32,826 nucleotides of DNA, from NCBI GenBank assembly GCA_035447945.1, contig DAOTHZ010000016.1:1-32826 (forward strand). The letters are read 5' to 3'. Within the stretch, counting starts at the first letter, position 1; each line of letters begins with the position of its first letter. This stretch comes from Syntrophomonas_B sp035447945. GTDB taxonomy: Bacteria > Bacillota > Syntrophomonadia > Syntrophomonadales > Syntrophomonadaceae. The notes beneath the pieces were generated by a model. It was not told the DNA's origin. It was given only the letters and a program-made list of their open reading frames with translations, and searched no databases. Both the position numbers and the translations under genes were made by a program. This document shows positions 14,935-22,948 of the stretch, in pieces.

Positions 14935-16767
14935 ATGAAAGAGAGGCTTTTCAGGGATATTTTGCCGCGGGTGGAGAAACCCGCTCGTTATACCGGCAGC
15001 GAAGTGAATATGATCAAGAAGGATTGGGACAGCAAATCAGCCAAAATGGTGATGGCTTTCCCGGATGTGTATGAGATCGGCATGTCCCATATCGGCTGCA
15101 AAATTCTGTACGGGTTGGTCAATGAGACCACCAATCATTTGATGGAAAGAAGCTTTGCACCCTGGCCGGATATGGAGGCGCTGCTGCGGCAAGAGGAAAT
15201 CCCCTTGTATTCCCTGGAATCGTTCACTCCGCTGGCCAAGTTTGATGTGGTCGGCTTCTCTCTGCAGTATGAACTGTCCATTACCAATGTGCTAAACATG
15301 CTGGAACTGGGCGGGATACCGCTGTGCAGCGCCCAACGCAGCGATACCGATCCGTTGGTCATTGCAGGTGGACCGGTGGCATTTAATCCGGAGCCTTTTG
15401 CCGACTTCTTTGATGCTTTTCTGTTGGGCGACGGGGAAGAGGTGACCGTGGAATTTCTTGATTGTGTGGAGACCAACCGCCATCTGGAAAAAGCTGCGTT
15501 GCTGCAGGAACTCGCTCAGATCGAAGGCGTCTACATCCCGGCCCTGTATGAGGTATCTTATCATGCAGACGGAACGATAAAATCCTTCGCGCCCAGCGCT
15601 GAAGGGATTCCGTTACGGGTTCGCAAACGGCTGGTCCGGGACCTTGACCTTGCCTATTACCCGTCGCAGCCCGTCGTACCCTATCTGGGCATCGTCCATG
15701 ACCGGGCGGTGCTGGAAGTCATGCGGGGATGCCAGCGGGCTTGCCGCTTCTGCCATGCCGGGATGGTCTACCGTCCGGTGCGGGAGAGGTCTGTTGAGGT
15801 ATTGGCACGGCAGGCGGAGGAACAACTGAAGAACACTGGCTATGATGAAATCTCGCTGGCGTCGCTCAGTACCCTGGACTACTCCGGGGTGGAGATCTTG
15901 GTCAAACAACTGGTGGAGGAATATGGCCGTCAAGGGATCGGTGTCTCGCTGCCCTCGCTGCGGGTGGATGCATTTTCCATCGAGCTGGCCAATGAGGTGC
16001 AAAAGGTTCGCAAGACGACGCTGACACTGGCACCTGAAGCTGGCACCCAGCGCTTGCGGGATGTGATTAACAAGAACGTTACCGAGGAAGATTTGCTGGT
16101 GGCTGCAGAAGCTGTTTTCAAATCGGGTTGGATGGGATTAAAACTTTATTTTATGATTGGCTTGCCGACGGAAAGCGAAGAAGATCTGCAAGGCATCCTG
16201 GAACTGTTGAAAAAAGTCAAGTCGATCGGCAGCCGTTATTCCCGCCGGGCGATTGAAATCAGGGCGAGTCTGGCCTGTTTTGTTCCCAAAGCCCATACCC
16301 CCTTTCAATGGCAACCCCAGGCCGGCATCAGCAGTCTGGAGGAAAAACGCCATTTCATGTTGAAACAAAAAATGAAGAATGTAAAACTCAGTTTTCATGA
16401 CAGCCGTACCAGTTATCTCGAAGGGGTTATGGCCCGGGGGGACAGAAAACTAGGTGAGGTGATTCACCGGGCCTGGCGCATGGGCTGCAAATTTGACGGC
16501 TGGTCGGAGTATTTCAGTTTTACCACTTGGAGGGAGGCTTTTGCGGAATGTGGGATCGATCCCGATTTTTATGTCCGTGAACGAAGCCGTGACGAGATTT
16601 TCCCCTGGGATTTTATTGACATTGGTGTGGACAAGGACTATTTATGGGAAGAGAATGAACGTGCATTCCAGCGCATCCTGACCCCGGATTGCCGCCAGGA
16701 CGGCTGTGTCAGCTGCGGCGTCTGTCCCCAGTTCGAGTTTGAGCCGTTCAGCGGGGAGGGGGCGTAA
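14935..16767 (+). CDS. Radical SAM protein, TIGR03960 family
   Basis: Iron-sulfur enzyme of unknown reaction, 610 aa. The [4Fe-4S] motif C-x3-C-x2-C (CQRACRFC) is at C266, C270 and C273. The N-terminal 200 residues resemble the B12-binding-like domain of this group (DVYEIGMSHIGCKILYGLVN, then FSLQYELSITNVL). The radical SAM barrel follows to about 480. A C-terminal Cys cluster near 590-605 (DCRQDGCVSCGVC) could bind another metal centre. ATG 14935, 7 bases after GGAGG, is chosen over ATG 14908. It is paired with the DUF2344 gene starting 1 base after its stop; in some species the two are fused. RNase G and ribosomal genes follow, which suggests an RNA- or ribosome-related role. Confidence 0.9.
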   Translation: MKERLFRDILPRVEKPARYTGSEVNMIKKDWDSKSAKMVMAFPDVYEIGMSHIGCKILYGLVNETTNHLMERSFAPWPDMEALLRQEEIPLYSLESFTPLAKFDVVGFSLQYELSITNVLNMLELGGIPLCSAQRSDTDPLVIAGGPVAFNPEPFADFFDAFLLGDGEEVTVEFLDCVETNRHLEKAALLQELAQIEGVYIPALYEVSYHADGTIKSFAPSAEGIPLRVRKRLVRDLDLAYYPSQPVVPYLGIVHDRAVLEVMRGCQRACRFCHAGMVYRPVRERSVEVLARQAEEQLKNTGYDEISLASLSTLDYSGVEILVKQLVEEYGRQGIGVSLPSLRVDAFSIELANEVQKVRKTTLTLAPEAGTQRLRDVINKNVTEEDLLVAAEAVFKSGWMGLKLYFMIGLPTESEEDLQGILELLKKVKSIGSRYSRRAIEIRASLACFVPKAHTPFQWQPQAGISSLEEKRHFMLKQKMKNVKLSFHDSRTSYLEGVMARGDRKLGEVIHRAWRMGCKFDGWSEYFSFTTWREAFAECGIDPDFYVRERSRDEIFPWDFIDIGVDKDYLWEENERAFQRILTPDCRQDGCVSCGVCPQFEFEPFSGEGA

Positions 16768-16768
16768 A

Positions 16769-17440
16769 ATGCGTTTGCGGGTTGAGTATAGCGTAGGTCC
16801 GGAACTGAAGTTTCTGGCCAATCTGGATATGATGCACCTGATGGAAAGAGCTTTGCGTCGGGCAGGCATCCCCTACTATCTTAGCGAAGGCTTCAATCCC
16901 CATATCCGACTGTCGATGGGGACGGTACTTCCGGTTGGGATTTGGGGCAAGCACGAGTATTTTGATCTGGATTTGGCGGAGATGGACAGGGAGGATTTCA
17001 TATACAACATGAACCTGGCATTGCCGCCAGCTTTATCAATCATGGATTGTCAGCAGATCGAGGAAAACGCTCCCTCGCTGATGAAGATCATTAATGCCGC
17101 CGAATATACTTTCGTGATTGAGGCGGGACTTGATTTGTCTGACTTAACGACCAGAATCATGCAGCAAGATACGCTGCCGGTACAAAGTCGGGGAAAAAAC
17201 AAAAACGTGATCAAGGATCTGCGACCCGGGATTTATCAGATACGGATTGACCGGGATGAGGCGTATGATCTGCTGTCGCTCATGGTCAGCATCAACGAAC
17301 CATTGAATATCAGATATGATGAATTACAGGCATTATTCATCGAATACGGACTGTTTGCCAAAAATATTGCTGACATTTTCCGCCAGGGGAATTATATTAA
17401 AGAAGACCAGCAGTTTTATTCACCATTAAAGAGGGTGTAA
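16769..17440 (+). CDS. DUF2344 / TIGR03936 protein, partner of the radical SAM gene
   Basis: The protein is 223 aa and of unknown function. It starts with the family hallmark MRLRVEYSVGPELKFLANLDMM and continues with RAL RRAGIPY, SEGFNPH and LSMGTVLPVG (about 30-60). The DUF2344 domain also occurs as a C-terminal part of radical SAM proteins, so the pair probably acts together. The start ATG 16769 is one base after the upstream stop, with GGGGAGGGGG ahead, and gives the canonical N-terminus. RNase G begins 3 bases after its stop, so all three form one operon. Confidence 0.87.
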   Translation: MRLRVEYSVGPELKFLANLDMMHLMERALRRAGIPYYLSEGFNPHIRLSMGTVLPVGIWGKHEYFDLDLAEMDREDFIYNMNLALPPALSIMDCQQIEENAPSLMKIINAAEYTFVIEAGLDLSDLTTRIMQQDTLPVQSRGKNKNVIKDLRPGIYQIRIDRDEAYDLLSLMVSINEPLNIRYDELQALFIEYGLFAKNIADIFRQGNYIKEDQQFYSPLKRV

Positions 17441-17443
17441 TCA

Positions 17444-18868
17444 TTGGTAAGAGATATTATTGGTGAGATCTATCCCTGGGAATCTCGCGTGGCCATTGTG
17501 GAAGATGACCGTTTGGTAGAGGTCTTTTGGGCTGATCAAAATGAAAGCGTGGGCAACATTTACAAAGGCAAGGTGAAAGATGTATTGCCGGGCTTGTCCT
17601 GTGCATTCATCGATATTGGGCTCAGCAAGAATGCTTTTTTATATGTGGCGGATGTGATAACTGCAGGCAGCCGCAAAGACAAAAACATTGGCCAGCTGCT
17701 GAAAAGCGGGCAGGAGATCATGGTACAGGTGAAAAAAGAGGCTTTTTCCGAAAAAGGTGCCCGTGTCACCTGCGACATAACCATTCCCGGGCATCTGCTG
17801 GTGCTGTTGCCCTTTCAGCGTGAAGTTTCCATCTCGAGAAAAATTATCGGCAATCAAAAGCGCAACCTGCTGCGCAGTTTGGTGGAAGAAAACAAACCCG
17901 AGGATATCGGGGTTATTTTACGAACTGCTTGTATGGAGGCCCGTGATAGTGAAATTCTGGCAGAATTGAATCATTTGCTGGGAACCTGGCAGGATATTTT
18001 GAAACGCTTTAATCAGCAGAATGCTCCCAGTCTAGTTTATGAAGATATCGATGTGATCGAGCGAGCTTTGCGGGATTATTTGGACGCTGATATCCGTCGG
18101 GTGGTCACCAACAATTTAAAAATCAAGGAAAAAATTGACCTGATCGCTTTAAAAAAGAACACTTCCTTTGTGCCCAGTGTTCATTTTGAAGAAGGCGACT
18201 TGTTCGAAAAATATGGTTTAGAAAAGGATATCCGTAAAGCCCTGCGGCGCAAGGTATGGCTTAAAAGCGGCGGTTATCTTATTTTTGACGTGACCGAAGC
18301 GATGACCGTCATCGATGTCAACAGCGGCAAGTTTACCGGCAAAGACAATTTTGAAGAAACAGTTTACAAGCTAAATTTGGAAGCGGCTTTGGAAATTCCA
18401 AGGCAGCTGCGTCTGCGCAGTATTGGAGGTATTGTCCTGATTGATTTTATCGATATGCAGGACAAGAATAACGAAGACAATGTGATCTCCATCCTGCGCC
18501 AGGAACTGGAAAAAGACAAGGCCCACAACCGGATTATGGGCATGACCCAACTGGGCTTCCTGGAGATGACCCGGAAAAAATCCCGCTACGGCATTTCCGA
18601 GATCTTTACCGATGAATGCATCACCTGCCACGGCCGAGGACGGACCATCAATCTCTTTGCCCTGGCCTGCGAAGCAAAACGCAAACTGGCCAATATGGGT
18701 TATCTGGAAAGTGAAGAGATCGTTTGCGAAGCGCATCCCCAACTGCTGCAATACCTGATAAATGAAGAGAACAACATGAATTATATCCGCAAAAAAACCG
18801 GCAAGAAAATCCGTTTGGAAGAAAACAGCAGCATGAATATCGAAGAGTATAATCTGTACAGCACATAG
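17444..18868 (+). CDS. rng: Ribonuclease E/G family endoribonuclease
   Basis: Single-strand-specific endoribonuclease acting in rRNA and mRNA processing. The protein is 474 aa, the length of RNase G rather than the long RNase E. An S1 RNA-binding domain is at about 35-120 (GNIYKGKVKDVLPG, FIDIG, AFLYV). The catalytic metal-binding aspartates are D291 in VIDVNSGKF and D334 in IDFIDM, a spacing of 43 as in E. coli. The zinc-link is CITCHGRG near 390. The start is TTG 17444 with GAGGG upstream, overlapping the end of the DUF2344 gene region. It ends shortly before the L21 leader. Confidence 0.94.
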   Translation: MVRDIIGEIYPWESRVAIVEDDRLVEVFWADQNESVGNIYKGKVKDVLPGLSCAFIDIGLSKNAFLYVADVITAGSRKDKNIGQLLKSGQEIMVQVKKEAFSEKGARVTCDITIPGHLLVLLPFQREVSISRKIIGNQKRNLLRSLVEENKPEDIGVILRTACMEARDSEILAELNHLLGTWQDILKRFNQQNAPSLVYEDIDVIERALRDYLDADIRRVVTNNLKIKEKIDLIALKKNTSFVPSVHFEEGDLFEKYGLEKDIRKALRRKVWLKSGGYLIFDVTEAMTVIDVNSGKFTGKDNFEETVYKLNLEAALEIPRQLRLRSIGGIVLIDFIDMQDKNNEDNVISILRQELEKDKAHNRIMGMTQLGFLEMTRKKSRYGISEIFTDECITCHGRGRTINLFALACEAKRKLANMGYLESEEIVCEAHPQLLQYLINEENNMNYIRKKTGKKIRLEENSSMNIEEYNLYST

Positions 18869-18869
18869 C

Positions 18870-18898
18870 TTGACGGTGGTTTTAAATTGTGTTAGGCT
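18870..18898 (+). promoter_or_regulatory. Promoter candidate for rplU-rpmA
   Basis: TTGACG (18870-18875) directly after the rng stop, a 17-base spacer, then TAGGCT (18893-18898). The -35 is good and the -10 is weak. Confidence 0.45.
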
Positions 18899-18899
18899 T

Positions 18900-18997
18900 A
18901 GCTGTGGGTTGCACGTTTTTGCAACCGCTCGGTCCAGGCTCCAAAATGGCATTCCCTGCCTGCCTGACGATCGGCGAGTCTGAAAGATGTGGAGGTG
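18900..18997 (+). promoter_or_regulatory. Possible L21 leader region
   Basis: About 100 bases of untranslated leader precede rplU, with a hairpin GGTTGC (18907-18912) pairing with GCAACC (18921-18926), then a GC-rich stretch up to the ribosome site GGAGGTG at 18991-18997. Firmicutes are known to carry an autoregulatory L21 leader here. I cannot confirm the consensus fold by eye. Confidence 0.4.
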
Positions 18998-19001
18998 TAT
19001 T

Positions 19002-19313
19002 ATGTACGCAATTATTGAAACAGGTGGCAAACAGTACAAGGTATCCGAGGGTCTAATGATCAAGGTTGAGAAGCTTAGTTGCGAAGCAGGGGACAAGGTA
19101 ACCCTGGATCAGGTTTTAATGCTGAGCGATGACAACGGAACCAGGATCGGCAATCCTCTGGTGGAGGGCGCAAAAGTCACAGCAGCGGTACTGGAACAGG
19201 GACGAGGCAAGAAAATCATCGTCTACAAGTACAAGAAACGCAAGAATGAGCGCAAGAAACAGGGACACCGGCAGGCCTATACCAAACTCCTGATCGAGAA
19301 GATCGAGGGTTAA
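19002..19313 (+). CDS. rplU: 50S ribosomal protein L21
   Basis: Ribosomal protein that binds 23S rRNA in the large subunit. The protein is 103 aa, full length. The N-terminus MYAIIETGGKQYKVSEG and the C-terminal KKRKNERKKQGHRQ segment are characteristic. ATG 19002 lies 4 bases after GGAGGTG; the upstream in-frame ATG 18987 is rejected because it overlaps the ribosome site. rpmA follows after 61 bases, with no room for the ysxB/prp gene that sits between them in most Firmicutes. Confidence 0.97.
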   Translation: MYAIIETGGKQYKVSEGLMIKVEKLSCEAGDKVTLDQVLMLSDDNGTRIGNPLVEGAKVTAAVLEQGRGKKIIVYKYKKRKNERKKQGHRQAYTKLLIEKIEG

Positions 19314-19374
19314 GCAATAGAAATCCGGATTACGAACATTTATTTTTGAAGATGTAACACTGGGAGGTGCAATC

Positions 19375-19647
19375 ATGGCTCATAAAAAAGGAGTTGGCAG
19401 TACCAGAAATGGACGCGACAGTGAATCCAAACGACTGGGCGTCAAAAGATATGATGGTCAGGTAGTGCGTGCCGGCAACATTTTGGTTCGTCAGAGAGGA
19501 ACCAAGATTCACCCGGGCAACAACGTTATGATTGGTGGAGACGATACGCTTTTTGCAGTAGTTGACGGCAAAGTGAAATTCGAGCGCAAAGACAAAACCA
19601 GAAAACAGGTCAGCGTATATCCAGTCGACGAAAGCGCTACGGTTTAG
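19375..19647 (+). CDS. rpmA: 50S ribosomal protein L27, without N-terminal extension
   Basis: Large-subunit protein whose N-terminus reaches the peptidyl transferase centre. The protein is 90 aa. It begins MAHKKGVGSTRNGRDSESK, the E. coli-like mature start. Many Firmicutes instead have a short extension ending in FF/A that the protease Prp removes; this one has none. GGGAGGTG lies 7-8 bases before ATG 19375, so the start is firm. A branched terminator follows 55 bases after the stop. Confidence 0.97.
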   Translation: MAHKKGVGSTRNGRDSESKRLGVKRYDGQVVRAGNILVRQRGTKIHPGNNVMIGGDDTLFAVVDGKVKFERKDKTRKQVSVYPVDESATV

Positions 19648-19701
19648 CACAGCAAATTTCGTGAACCGGGGCGATGCCCAAGGGAAAGAACAAAGCATGA
19701 C

Positions 19702-19753
19702 AAAAGTCCGCAATTGAGACGTATCTTCAGTACGTTGATCGAGCGGACTTTTT
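19702..19753 (+). terminator. Terminator after rpmA
   Basis: AAAAGTCCGC (19702-19711) pairs perfectly with GCGGACTTTT (19743-19752), with a T run at 19749-19753. The 31-base loop contains an inner stem ACGTA/TACGT (around TCTTCAG). Confidence 0.8.
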
Positions 19754-20035
19754 GATTCATCCAGGTGAAGTGACTGCCAGTTTTTGGCGGGTGCCCCCGG
19801 CGCAGTCTGGAGTTGTCCGGTACAGCTTTCATACATCTTTAAGATTTGAAAGGTTGCTCCAGCAGAAGGGGATTATTAAAAGTATAAATATGCCCTAATC
19901 ATCACATTCAACCCCTGGAGTATTGCAGGGGTATTTGTTATTATTAGGAATAAGCTGGTGTTTATACCAAAGGAACATGTGATAAATATTTGCCGGGTAT
20001 ACTTAAGAATTGTTTAAAGAAGGGGGAAGAACGCG
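19754..20035. other. Intergenic stretch between rpmA terminator and spo0B-like gene
   Basis: No gene is seen. It holds a second hairpin at 19911-19932 (listed separately), a possible -10 TATACT at 19998-20003 without a good -35, and the ribosome site GGGGG at 20022-20026 of the next gene. Residues of a coding frame are not convincing on either strand. Confidence 0.6.
19911..19945 (+). terminator. Second terminator-like hairpin before spo0B-like gene
   Basis: ACCCCTG (19911-19917) pairs with CAGGGGT (19926-19932) around an 8-base loop, followed by ATTTGTTATTATT. It could be a back-up terminator or an attenuator of the following genes. Confidence 0.55.
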
Positions 20036-20488
20036 ATGGAAGCCGGACAAATTGTGAGTATGCTGCGTCGGGTACGACACGAATACGCCAATCATCTGCA
20101 GGTCATCAGCGGATATCTGGATTTAGGCTGGGAGGGGCAACTGGGTTCCTATGTCCGGGCAATCATAACCGAGCTGAACCAGGAAAGAATTATTTTTGAT
20201 TCCCTGCCCCCGGAAGAAGCCTTGTATTTTTATGAACAGTTGTTAATGGTAAAAGATCTGGGCATCATACTCGTGTATGATGATCTGGATGTGAGTTCGA
20301 CCGGGTATTTAAGGGAAAGCAATGAACCGGTCAACAGTATTGCGGCGCTGCAATCGGATATCCAGGCGAACGACGAGGATCCGGTTATTTATCTTTCCAT
20401 CCATGAAAATGAAGGCGGGATAGATTTGTATTTCTGCTGTGAAAGCTGGGAGGGAGAATCCCGTCACATCCATATTGACAAGAGGTGA
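20036..20488 (+). CDS. spo0B: Spo0B-like sporulation phosphotransferase domain protein
   Basis: The protein is 150 aa. The N-terminal helical hairpin has the SPOB_a pattern: RRVRHEYANHLQVISGYLDLG, with H15 in the place of the phosphorylated His of Spo0B. The rest (about 60-150) is acidic and only weakly similar to the degenerate kinase-like half of Bacillus Spo0B, which is about 190 aa. The ATP-binding N, G1 and G2 boxes are not seen, as expected for Spo0B. Context is decisive: it lies between rpmA and obg as in Bacillus, with obg starting 4 bases after its stop. In Bacillus it passes phosphate from Spo0F to Spo0A. Whether that relay exists here is not known. ATG 20036 follows GGGGG by 9 bases. 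Confidence 0.68.
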   Translation: MEAGQIVSMLRRVRHEYANHLQVISGYLDLGWEGQLGSYVRAIITELNQERIIFDSLPPEEALYFYEQLLMVKDLGIILVYDDLDVSSTGYLRESNEPVNSIAALQSDIQANDEDPVIYLSIHENEGGIDLYFCCESWEGESRHIHIDKR

Positions 20489-20492
20489 ACAA

Positions 20493-21755
20493 ATGTTTAT
20501 TGATCATGCTAAAATTTATGTAAAAGGCGGTGACGGGGGCAACGGCTGCGTTGCTTTCCGACGCGAAAAATATGTGCCCATGGGCGGTCCTTATGGCGGT
20601 GACGGCGGACGCGGCGGCAATGTGATCTTCGTAGCCGAGGAAGGCATGACCACCCTGATGGACTTCCGTTATCGCAAGCATTTCAAGGCGGAACGAGGCA
20701 ATCACGGGTTGGGCAAAAACCAGCATGGTGCATGGGGAGAAGATCTGATCATCAAGGTTCCCATGGGCACCATCATACGCGATGACGACACCGGCGAATT
20801 GTTGGCAGATTTGACCGAACACGGTCAGCAGGCGGTCATTGCCAAAGGCGGTCGGGGAGGCAAAGGCAACAGTCATTTTGCCAACGCTACGCACAAAGCT
20901 CCCTCCATGGCTGAGAAAGGTGAAATCGGACAGGAACGCTGGATCAATATGGAACTGAAGCTGCTGGCCGACGTAGGTCTGGTGGGGTACCCCAATGCCG
21001 GCAAATCAACCTTGATTGCCCAGGTATCAGCAGCCCGGCCCAAGATTGCCGACTATCCCTTCACGACACTGATTCCCAATCTGGGGGTCGTTGGTACCAA
21101 TCATCATGAATCTTTCGTTATTGCCGATATCCCCGGTCTGATTGAAGGGGCTCATGAAGGAGTAGGACTCGGACATGATTTCCTGCGGCACATTGAAAGG
21201 ACCAGAGTCCTGCTGTTTATTCTCGACGCTGCCGAGACGGACGGACGGGATGTACAGGAAGATCTGCGGATCCTGCAGCAGGAACTGCAGCTTTTCAATC
21301 CGGAACTTGCCAAGCGCCCTTATTTAATCGTAGCCAATAAAATGGATATTCCCGGAGCAGATGAACGTTTTGCGGCATTAAAGAAAGTCCACGGAGATAA
21401 AGTGCTGGCCATTTCCGCCGCCAGTGGTCAGGGGGTCAGTGAATTGACCGAAAAAACCTATGCCTTGCTGCAGAGTATCCCCCGGCAGGAAGCCCCACCA
21501 GAAGAGGTCAGGGTCATTCGGCGATATGAGGATGAGCCGCCCTTTCAAGTCGAAGTGGTCAATGGCATCTACCAGGTAAGCGGCAAGCGGATCGAGAATC
21601 TGGTCAACATGACCAATATGGAGCAGGAAGAGTCATTGCAAAAATTCCAGCGCACGATCGAACGGATGGGACTGGAGGACACTCTGCGCGAGATGGGGAT
21701 CAAAGAAGGGGATCTGGTCAGAATCGCTGATCTGGAATTCGAATACAGTGAATAA
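20493..21755 (+). CDS. obg: GTPase Obg (CgtA)
   Basis: Ribosome-associated GTPase for 50S assembly and stress control; in Bacillus it is also needed for sporulation. The protein is 420 aa. A glycine-rich Obg fold fills 1-158 (GGDGGNG, GGPYGGDGGRGGN), the G domain runs from about 159 (G1 GYPNAGKST at 165-173, G3 DIPGLIEGA, G4 NKMD, G5 SAASG), and a C-terminal OCT domain lies at about 345-420. ATG 20493 with AGAGGTG gives the canonical MFIDHAKIYVKGGDGG start. It is coupled to the Spo0B-like gene. Confidence 0.97.
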   Translation: MFIDHAKIYVKGGDGGNGCVAFRREKYVPMGGPYGGDGGRGGNVIFVAEEGMTTLMDFRYRKHFKAERGNHGLGKNQHGAWGEDLIIKVPMGTIIRDDDTGELLADLTEHGQQAVIAKGGRGGKGNSHFANATHKAPSMAEKGEIGQERWINMELKLLADVGLVGYPNAGKSTLIAQVSAARPKIADYPFTTLIPNLGVVGTNHHESFVIADIPGLIEGAHEGVGLGHDFLRHIERTRVLLFILDAAETDGRDVQEDLRILQQELQLFNPELAKRPYLIVANKMDIPGADERFAALKKVHGDKVLAISAASGQGVSELTEKTYALLQSIPRQEAPPEEVRVIRRYEDEPPFQVEVVNGIYQVSGKRIENLVNMTNMEQEESLQKFQRTIERMGLEDTLREMGIKEGDLVRIADLEFEYSE

Positions 21756-21803
21756 TCGTTTGTAATTAAAAAAGAATAGCGAAATACATGGAGTGTACGG
21801 ACA

Positions 21804-22931
21804 ATGAGTGTAAGAGGAGAATTCAAGCAGATCAAACGGCTGGTGGTGAAAGTCGGTACCAGCACGCTGATTCATGCCAATGGGCAACTGAATCTGGAAC
21901 GCATGGAAAGACTGGTTCGGGAACTGGCTGATCTGCACAATCGTGATATTGAAGTAGTGCTGGTTAGCTCAGGCGCGGTCGGCACCGGAGCCAACCGCAT
22001 GAACATGCGCAAAATTCCCAAGACGCTGCCGGAGAAACAGGCGTTGGCAGCCATTGGTCAGGGGCGCTTGCTGCATATGTATGAGAAGTTTTTTGCTGAT
22101 TATGGCAAGACAGTCGCCCAGGTGCTGCTAACCCGGGAGGATCTGGACGAAAGGATGCGCTATCTGAATGCCACCAACACCTTGCTGGCCATTTTGAACA
22201 TGCAGGTGATCCCGATTATCAATGAGAATGATACGGTGGTGGTGGAAGAAATCAAGATCGGCGACAATGATACCCTGTCGACGATGGTCGCCGGGATTGT
22301 CAATGCTGATCTATTGATCATCCTGTCTGACGTGGACGGCTTTTATGACAATGACCCTCGTACCCACCGAAATGCTCGTTTGCAGAGCGAGATATACGAA
22401 GTCACCGAGGAAATGGAAGCCCATGCGGTAGCCCGGGGGACAACCTTTGCCAGCGGAGGCATGCTGACCAAATTAAAATCCGCCCGCAACTGCATGGCGG
22501 CCGGGATTCCCATGGTGATTGCCAATTCCGCCGCAGAGAATGTCATTCGACGCATCGTTGCCGGAGAGCCACTCGGGACGGTTTTCGTGCCGCGGGAAGA
22601 AAAAATGCCCTCGCGTAAGAAATGGCTGGCTTTTGGCTCGGCTGAACACGGACAAATCCAGGTCGATCACGGTGCAGAGGGGGCTCTCCTCAATCGCGGC
22701 AAAAGTTTGCTGGCCTCCGGAGTGACGGCAGTGGAAGGTGAATTTGAACGGGGTACGGTGATCGGGGTGATAAACCATGCCGGCAAGGAAATCGCCCGGG
22801 GCCTGACCAATTACAACAGCATTGAGATCCGCCAGATCGCCGGTCACAAGTCGGTTGATATTGAAAAGATTCTGGGAGCCAAGGATTATGATGAAGTTAT
22901 CCACAGAGACAATCTCTGGGTTAAATGTTGA
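21804..22931 (+). CDS. proB: Glutamate 5-kinase
   Basis: First step of proline synthesis: ATP-dependent phosphorylation of glutamate, with proline feedback. The protein is 375 aa, with an amino acid kinase domain (about 1-260: VVKVGTSTLI, VLVSSGAVGTG, INENDTV, SDVDGFYDNDPR, GTTFASGGMLTK) followed by a PUA domain (about 280-365). ATG 21804 follows GGAG by 10 bases. It begins 48 bases after obg and is followed by proA with 17 bases between them, so it is co-transcribed with proA and possibly with obg. Confidence 0.97.
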   Translation: MSVRGEFKQIKRLVVKVGTSTLIHANGQLNLERMERLVRELADLHNRDIEVVLVSSGAVGTGANRMNMRKIPKTLPEKQALAAIGQGRLLHMYEKFFADYGKTVAQVLLTREDLDERMRYLNATNTLLAILNMQVIPIINENDTVVVEEIKIGDNDTLSTMVAGIVNADLLIILSDVDGFYDNDPRTHRNARLQSEIYEVTEEMEAHAVARGTTFASGGMLTKLKSARNCMAAGIPMVIANSAAENVIRRIVAGEPLGTVFVPREEKMPSRKKWLAFGSAEHGQIQVDHGAEGALLNRGKSLLASGVTAVEGEFERGTVIGVINHAGKEIARGLTNYNSIEIRQIAGHKSVDIEKILGAKDYDEVIHRDNLWVKC

Positions 22932-22948
22932 TAGGGGGAGAAATGCCC

